A stretch of 64,000 nt of DNA from Tillandsia leiboldiana (lineage: Eukaryota > Streptophyta > Magnoliopsida > Poales > Bromeliaceae). Below the pieces are notes generated by a model. That model was not told the DNA's origin. It worked only from the letters and a program-made list of their open reading frames with translations, and ran no database searches. The stretch lies in contig CM055074.1 in the NCBI GenBank assembly GCA_029204045.2, positions 14,497,164-14,561,163 on the forward strand, given 5' to 3'. This document shows positions 58,095 through 64,000 of the stretch, one piece after another (position 1 is the first letter of the stretch; every line of letters begins with the position of its first letter). A program made the position numbers and the translations under genes.

Positions 58095-58619
58095 GGACCC
58101 GGTCCACGCTAGGACCCGTGCACCGATCTTCAGAAAAGGGTCCAGAAGCTCCGATTTTAGCCCGTTTCGCCCTGTTTTTGAGTGTTTTTAACCACGATGA
58201 TGTCTCTTTAACAATCTTTTCTTACTGTAGCTGTTCGGGCACCCGGCGAGGATATTTTAGTGGAGCGTCCGCACGACTCCTCCGACGTGGTTGAGGTGGG
58301 TTTTATTTTGGGACTTAGCATCGAGTTGTAGACAGCTGTAGTCGTTTAAATTAAATTATCTATGATGCTAACATGATAGCGGTTGACGTGCTTACTCTTG
58401 ATTATACATTTATGTTGCTAACGTGATAGCGGTTATGGTTTTATTACTGAGTACCGTTGGTATTGTCGGTTACTTTGCTCGAGGCAGCAGCACGCGCACC
58501 CGCGGTTTGGCCACCGCAAAGGGTGCGCTTTTTCGGAAAAGTGGTCCATGACCCGTGTAAACCCACGAGGTGATGTAGTGGGGGCCCCCGCAGGTGGGGG
58601 GTTTGAGGCGCCGAGGTGC

Positions 58620-58728
58620 GAGCGGTGGCTCTTTATGAGCGGTGGCTCTTTGTGAGCGGTGGCTCTTTGTGAGCGGTGGCTCTTTGTGAGCGGTGGCTCT
58701 TTATGAGCGGTGACTCTTTGTGAGCGGT
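58620..58728 (+). repeat. 17-bp tandem repeat in the E5 LTR
   Basis: Six consecutive units of GAGCGGTGGCTCTTTGT with A/G and T/A variants, then a partial seventh. Confidence 0.9.
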
Positions 58729-59615
58729 GCGACCAGTCGAAGTAGATGCTCGACGTGATCAGATTTTACAGGTGTTCGTGTTTCCCTTCCCCTCTTGGGA
58801 GGGTGGTTGCTCCGGATCGTCTGACGGTCGGCTTTACTACTTTTACTGCTTATTTTGGTATTATCGCGTCACTGACTTCCCACTCCGTGACAGGTTCCTC
58901 CAGGGGTGAGAGCTAGGCGACAGTGAGGCCGAGTCAGGAGCTTTCGGGTCCTTCGAGATCCCAGACGGTGTTTCCCCTTTCTGTCGCATTTCATTTATTT
59001 CTTGTGGACTATTGTGTGGTTCTCAATACCCTCGTGGGGTCGGTGTGGATGTCGGTACTCTACTCTGTGGATGTTAATTTCTTATCTCTGTTCGGCCGTA
59101 TTTCAAAAGGAAAAAAAAAAAAAAAGGAAAATTGCGAAAATCGTTTTCAATACTTGGGTGTCGTGTGGGCACCGTTTTCAAAACCCTGTGGATTTATGGA
59201 TTTTAGAAAACGGATTTCAAAACCTAAGTGTCGAGTGGGCACTGTTTCCAAAACCCTGTGGTTTTATGTTGTTTTCGAAACTGGCTTTTCAAAATCTAGG
59301 CGCCGAGTGGGCGTCGTTTTTAACCATTGTGGATTTATCCTTTCAAACCGATCGGCCGTGAGAATTGTTCAGTTCTGTACGTGTATGCATGTTTAGAAAC
59401 TGTTGTGATTAAATAAACGACTGTGATTGGATGTTGTATTAGCCGCGACGCCGTGCATATACAGAGGAAACTCTGTCCGTGTGCAGAGTGAATCTGTGTA
59501 TGCGGCGGGTCTGGGCACGCTCTGGGGAAGAGAGGATTTCAAAAAAAATTTATACGCAAAACAAACCCCTTTTTCGATGATTGTTTTCGCTGAATGAAAC
59601 CCCCGGGGCGTGACA

Positions 59616-60546
59616 CCAGTCGTCAGATAGATGTGTCTTCTGTGGAGGGCATCACTTTCCCAGTACTTGCGATCAGCGGTGGGGACGCTGTTATATCTGT
59701 GGACAGTCTGGTCATATGAGAGCTACTTGCCCTTTTGCGGCGTCGACGGCTCCTTCCTCGGCATCAGTTCCTTCTGCGCCCCAGCAGCGGCCCTATGCTC
59801 CAGCGAGCAGGGCTCCTTCTTCCCACCCTGCAGACTACCGACCACCAGCTCAGAGCGGGCGGGTCTATGCCGCCCAGGTGGAGGACTCCTCGGCAGCCGA
59901 CCATGTGGTGGCAGGTATCATTTTACTTTTCGGTATTAGAGCTCGCACTTTATTTGATACTGGTGCATCACATTCTTTTATCAGTAGATCATTTGCATCA
60001 TCCCATGGACTAGAGTTAGGTCGGTTGCCACATGCATTAGAGGTACAGATTCCTGATCATACATTGCATGTAGAGGAGTGTTGTTGGTCTTGCCCTATAC
60101 AGCTTGAGTCTTGGATTTTGCCAGCGGACCTGATGGTCCTTAGTCAGCTACGAGATTTCGACATTGTACTCGGGATGGATTGGCTGGCTCGCCATTTCGC
60201 GACGATTGATTGCGCCGCGAGGACGGTGACTTTTAGCGAGCCGGGCCAGGAGGTTTTTGTTTATAGGGGGTGCCAGAGTGCTTTCTTCGCCTCAGTAGTT
60301 TCGACTTCTCGTGCGAGGCAGATGATGCGCAGTGGATGCGTAGCCTTTTTGGCTTCTATGGTTAAGGAGCCTACGGCGGCACCGGGACTCGCGGATATCC
60401 CTATTGTCCACGAGTTCCCGGATGTGTTTCCTCCAGAGCTGATTCGTATGCCGCCGGATAGGGAGGTTGAGTTTTTGATTGACGTAGTCCCAGGAACTGC
60501 GCCAATCTCTAAGGCTCCTTACCGAATGGCACCGGCTGAGTTGTGA
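59616..60546 (+). pseudogene. E4 gag zinc knuckle and protease
   Basis: The frame of the E4 gag resumes here after E5. A CCHC knuckle CYICGQSGHMRATC lies near 59690-59731, preceded by a second Cys/His cluster (CVFCGGHHF). A Pro/Ser/Ala-rich linker is followed by the aspartic protease with its active site LFDTGASHSFIS (about 59950-59985) and the LGMDWLARH segment, then the protease-RT linker ending APAEL before a TGA at 60544-60546. In relatives that position is usually Arg, so a CGA to TGA change is likely. The protease matures the Gag-Pol precursor. Confidence 0.87.
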
Positions 60547-62025
60547 GAGTTAAAGGCGCAACTTCAGGATTTAATGGACAAAGGTTTTGTGAGACCTAGT
60601 GTATCGCCTTGGGGAGCGCCGGTGCTATTTGTGAAGAAGAAGGATGGATCACTTCGACTGTGTGTTGATTATCGTGAGCTGAATAAAGTGACCATCAAGA
60701 ACAAGTACCCTTTGCCGCGCATTGATGACTTATTTGATCAGCTACAAGGGTCTTGTGTCTTCTCCAAGATTGATTTATAGTCTGGTTACCACCAACTGAA
60801 GGTGAAGGCCGAGGACATCCCAAAGACGGCATTCAGGAGGCGGTACGGGCATTATGAGTTCACCGTCATGCCTTTTGGATTGACAAATGCCCCTGCTGCT
60901 TTTATGGATTTAATGAACAGGATCTTTTGACCATACCTGGATCGGTTCATCGTTGTATTTATTGATGATATCCTGGTTTATTCCCGGAGCGATGTGGAGC
61001 ACGAGGAGCACTTGAGGATTGTGCTGCAACTTCTGAGAGAGAGGAAGTTGTATGCCAAGTTATCTAAGTGCGAATTTTGGCTTCGGGAGGTTGTCTTTTT
61101 GGGCCACGTGATTTCAGCCGCAGGAGTGGCAGTAGATCCGGCGAAGATTGAGGCAGTCCGGGATTGGCCCCGACCGACGACGGTATCGGAGGTCCGCAGT
61201 TTTATGGGCTTGGCTGGATATTACCGTCGGTTTGTGGAAGGTTTTGCGAAACTTTCCACGCCCCTCACTCGTCTGACGCGTAAAGGGATTAAGTTTATTT
61301 GGAGTGAGGATTGCCAGATGAGCTTTGAGGAATTAAAGAACAGACTGATGTCGGCTCCTATCCTTTCCCTCCCTGTTATGGGGAAAGGATACGTGATTTA
61401 CAGTGATGCATCGCACAGTGGACTTGGTTGCGTGCTGATGGAGGAGGGTAGGGTAATCGCTTATTCCTCTCGGCAACTGAAGGACTATGAAAAGAATTAC
61501 CCTACCCATGACTTGGAGCTAGCTGCGGTGTTTTTCGCACTGAAGTTGTGGCGCCATTATCTGTATGGGGAGCACTGCGAGATTTACACCGACCACAAGA
61601 GTTTGAAATACCTGTTCACACAGAAGGAGCTCAATTTGAGGCAGCGCCGATGGTTGGAATTGTTAAAGGACTATTATGTGGACATACTCTACCATCCTGG
61701 CAAGGCCAACATGGTCGCTGGTGCCCTGAGCAGGAGAGCAGTAGAGAGCCTATCCTTGATGATCACCGATCAGGCGCCATTACTTGAGCAGATGAGGCGG
61801 TTACAGCTCGAGGTTGTGTCCCCTGGGGTCTCTGCTAGACTTATGTCTCTAGTCGTGCAGCCCACTCTGTTGGACAGGATTCGGGAGAGACAGAGTGAGG
61901 ACCCCCACTTGATGAGAATTCGAGAGCAGATTCAGACGGATTCGACAGGGGATTTTTCAGTTGATGCTTCGGGAGTACTGCGGTACAGGGACCGAGCTTG
62001 TGTGCCTATGGATGCAGAGATCTGA
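60547..62025 (+). pseudogene. E4 reverse transcriptase and RNase H
   Basis: The RT begins at about 60574 ([20 protein letters not shown]) with [20 protein letters not shown] and the polymerase active site [12 protein letters not shown] (about 60958-60990). Stops occur at 60778-60780 and about 60928-60930. From 60994 to 62025 the frame is open: the RT thumb ([23 protein letters not shown]), the RNase H with [13 protein letters not shown] and [13 protein letters not shown], and the connection [19 protein letters not shown] at 62023-62025 ends it. The polymerase copies the RNA and RNase H removes it. All catalytic residues that I can see are kept; only stops inactivate it. Confidence 0.9.
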
Positions 62026-63023
62026 GACCAGATTTTGAGGGAGGCCCACTATACACCTTATACCGTTCATCCTGGTAGGACTAAGATGTATAGGGACCTC
62101 AAGGCACAGTTTTGGTGGAACGGGATGAAAAGAGACATTGGGAGATTTGTAGCACACTGTTTAACTTGTCAGCAAGTAAAGGCTGAGCATCGTGTACCTG
62201 CTGGCAAGTTGCAGAGTCTCCCAATCCCTGAATGGAAATGGGAACATGTTACCATGGATTTTGTCACTGGTCTACCGAGAGCACAGACTGGAGCGGATGC
62301 GATCTGGGTAGTCGTGGACAGACTCACCAAATCCGCTCACTTTTTACCGGTATAGATGACTTGGTCGATGGAGCGGCTAGCACAGGTGTACTTAGCTGAG
62401 GTGGTTAGATTGCACGGGGTACCCGTTTCCATCGTATCAGATAGAGACCCGAGGTTTGTCTCGCATTTCTGGAGGAGTTTACAGACAGCCTTGGGGACGC
62501 AGCTCCGATTTAGTACAGCATTCTACCCACAGACCGATGGACAACCAGAGCGCACTATTCAGACCCTCGAGGATATGTTAAGAGCATGCGTTCTGGACTT
62601 TGGAGGAGGGTAGTACCGACACTTAGGATTAGCTGAGTTCGCGTACAACAACAGCTATCAAGTGAGCATTCAGATGGCTCCGTTTGAAGCATTGTATGGA
62701 CGCAAGTGTCGGTCACCCCTATATTGGAGTGACGTGGGTGAGAAGAAGACTTTGGGTCCTGATCTACTATTAGAGGCGGAGGAAAAGGTCAGATTGGTAC
62801 GACGACATATTGAGACCGCCAAGAGTCGACAGAGGAGTTATGCTGATACCCGACGGCGAGACTTAGAGTTTCAGGTGGGCGATCATGTCTTTTTGAAAGT
62901 CTCGCCTTCGAAGGGGATCCGGAGATTCGGGATTCGTTGGAAACTGAGCCCTCGTTATATTGGACCTTTCGAGGTATTGGAGCGCTTAGGGCCAGTTGCC
63001 TACAGGCTTGCACTTCCTCCCAG
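62026..63023 (+). pseudogene. E4 integrase, cut by E6
   Basis: The HHCC zinc finger is visible as EAHYTPYTVHPGRTKMY with CLTCQQVKAEH. The catalytic core has its Asp in VTMDFVTGLPR, a second in [10 protein letters not shown] and the Glu in DGQPERTIQ. The GPY/F module follows (LSPRYIGPFEVLERLGPVAY). Stops occur at 62353-62355 and 62611-62613. The frame is lost after LALPPRL at about 63020, where unrelated sequence (E6) begins. A chromodomain, expected next, is not visible. Integrase inserts the DNA copy. Confidence 0.88.
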
Positions 63024-64000
63024 ACTTCCCATGCAACCTTTCCGATGAATCCACTGTGTTAAACACCTAGTGTTGGTGCGTCTGGCCCATGGTGCATCAA
63101 AGGGATGCCACAGATGGACCCAGTGAGACATTTTTAGCTGATTTGGCCTTCGGCTGCATCTGCCAAATTTTAGAGAAGGTTTTAGAAAAAAATAGAGGTT
63201 GGATTTGGATTCAGCGCGGAAAAACACTTGAAAACGGCTATTTGCTTGTTAAATTTGGAGTCCGGATGACCAAAAACGGGCTTCCGGAAGTTTTCGGGAA
63301 ATTTCGGTGCATGGGGGAGGACCGTGGACCGGCCTGAGCCACGTGGCAGCCTATTATTGGCCGGCTCACGCCGCTCTGTGGTGACCCTGATCCCCGTGTA
63401 GCTTCTCCCATGAACCCTGGTGTAGAACACCTAGTGTTGGTGTATCTGGCCCATAGTGCATCAAAGGGATGCCACAGATGGACCCTATGTGTTATCCACA
63501 GCTGGATTGGCCTTCAGCTGCATTTGCCGAATTTTCGAAATGGTTTTGGGCCAAACAGAGGTTGGATTCGGATTCAGCGCGGAAAAACGCTTGAAAACGG
63601 CTATTTGCTTGTTTGATTCTGAGTCCGGATGCCCAAAAACGGACTCCCGGAAGTTTTCGCTGAAATTCGGTGCATGGGAGGGGCCGTGGACCGCTGGCTG
63701 CCACGTGGCGGCCTGTTATTGGCCGGTCCGCGATGCTCGGTCCACAGAGCGTCGCGGCGGGGTGCATGAGCCCGGCGCATGGACACGTGGCGCCGCCTGA
63801 TTGGCGGGCTCTAGAGGCGCAGTCTACAGGTTAGGCACGGCGGTGCATGGACCAGGCGGGGGGACGCGTGGCAGCCCCCGGTTGGTCGGTGCACGTGGCG
63901 CGGTCCACGAAACCCGAACTAGGGTGCATGGACCGGGTGCAGGGGACACGTGTCGGCACGCCATTCGCGGGTCCACGAGGCGCGGCGCACGGGGGCGCGG
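63024..64000 (+). mobile_element. E6: 5' part of another large LTR, with internal duplication
   Basis: Sequence that breaks the E4 integrase and resembles the LTR start regions of E1-E3: GGATTCAGCGCGGAAAAAC, GAGTCCGGATG, then a GC-rich block with CCACGTGGC and GACACGTG motifs (from about 63340). It carries a direct repeat of about 364 bp: AACACCTAGTGTTGGTG occurs at 63062 and 63426. The exact left end (about 63012-63030) is uncertain and the right end is outside the window. Confidence 0.65.

Larger units (their letters stand above)
55675..59615 (+). mobile_element. E5: internally deleted chromodomain gypsy element in the E4 gag
   Basis: Begins TGTAGCACTC and ends GGGGCGTGACA, with target duplication CCAGT at 55670-55674 and 59616-59620; the E4 gag frame runs on across it. 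It contains an integrase C-terminal half with chromodomain, a PPT and a 3' LTR (56897-59615). The 5' LTR, gag, protease and RT are missing: only about 230 bp of unassigned sequence (55675-55910) precedes the integrase part. Confidence 0.85.
56897..59615 (+). mobile_element. E5 3' LTR
   Basis: About 2.72 kb from TGTAGTAACC to GGGGCGTGACA. It carries three internal arrays: a 101-bp unit twice at 57893-58094 plus a partial third; a 17-bp unit GAGCGGTGGCTCTTTGT six times at 58620-58721 plus a partial seventh; and a unit of about 70 bp three times at 59145-59340. A run of about 18 A/G bases (59109-59126) precedes the last array. The GC-rich stretch 57490-58130 gives only compositional reading frames. 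Confidence 0.8.
53342..63023 (+). mobile_element. E4: Tekay/Del-type gypsy element with decayed coding region
   Basis: A plus-strand element. Visible parts: the 3' 878 bp of its 5' LTR (53342-54219), PBS, leader hairpin, gag (split by E5), protease, RT, RNase H and integrase up to about 63023, where E6 interrupts. Its left LTR part is cut by E3. The gene order gag-PR-RT-RH-IN in one frame identifies a gypsy element, and the gag and leader resemble E1-E3. It is the best-preserved model in the window for the helper that could mobilise those elements. Confidence 0.88.

Noticed and set aside
1..64000. tRNA, rRNA or organellar genes
   Set aside because: I looked for conserved tRNA and rRNA stretches and saw none. 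The only tRNA-related sequences are primer-binding sites.

Overview
The window is plant nuclear heterochromatin made almost entirely of nested transposable elements. Evidence for a flowering plant: Ty1/copia and Ty3/gypsy retrotransposons primed by initiator tRNA-Met, and a CACTA (En/Spm) transposon with TNPD-like and TNPA-like genes carrying GT..AG introns. I cannot name the species. The only candidate host gene is a promoter plus signal-peptide-encoding 5' end on the minus strand at the left edge (1-640).

Layout from left to right. (1) 1-~640: 5' end of a possible host gene. (2) ~960-7665: a minus-strand copia element (probably Sirevirus-like) with gag, a truncated pol, a PBS and one 1.34 kb LTR; no matching second LTR lies in the window. 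(3) 9217-45429: a plus-strand CACTA transposon with a TNPD-like gene (exons 9217-24466) and a TNPA-like gene (24893-39076), then a complex CTG/CAG and inverted-repeat block (39410-43745), subterminal repeats (44536-45378) and a terminal inverted repeat ending in TAGTG at 45429. Its genes carry two young LTR elements in exons: E1 (12338-23779, minus, target duplication GGTCC) and E2 (27120-38745, plus, target duplication CAACC). Omitting E1 and E2, both transposase frames are open and their summed exon lengths are multiples of three. (4) 45430-53341: E3, a third related element (minus), whose left LTR was hit by the CACTA transposon. (5) 53342-~63023: E4, a plus-strand Tekay/Del-type gypsy element with recognisable gag, protease, RT, RNase H and integrase, decayed by stop codons; E3 sits in its 5' LTR. 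(6) 55675-59615: E5, an internally deleted chromodomain gypsy element inserted in the E4 gag (target duplication CCAGT). (7) ~63024-64000: E6, the start of another large-LTR element interrupting the E4 integrase.

E1, E2 and E3 have very long LTRs (4294, 4110 and 3802 bp) around short interiors (2.9-3.6 kb) holding only wrecked gag/pol, so they look like LARD-type non-autonomous elements. The two LTRs of E1 and of E2 are almost identical, so elements without enzymes moved recently. They keep the same cis signals as coding element E4: an identical PBS layout, U5 hairpins, and a leader hairpin about 160 nt past the PBS whose loop carries CTGCAG, resembling a retroviral dimerisation (kissing-loop) site. 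A PPT with an adjacent hairpin is shared by E1-E3 and E5. The most interesting reading is a parasitic retrotransposon family packaged and copied in trans by a Tekay-type helper. Nesting gives a relative order: E4, then E3, then the CACTA element, then E1 and E2.
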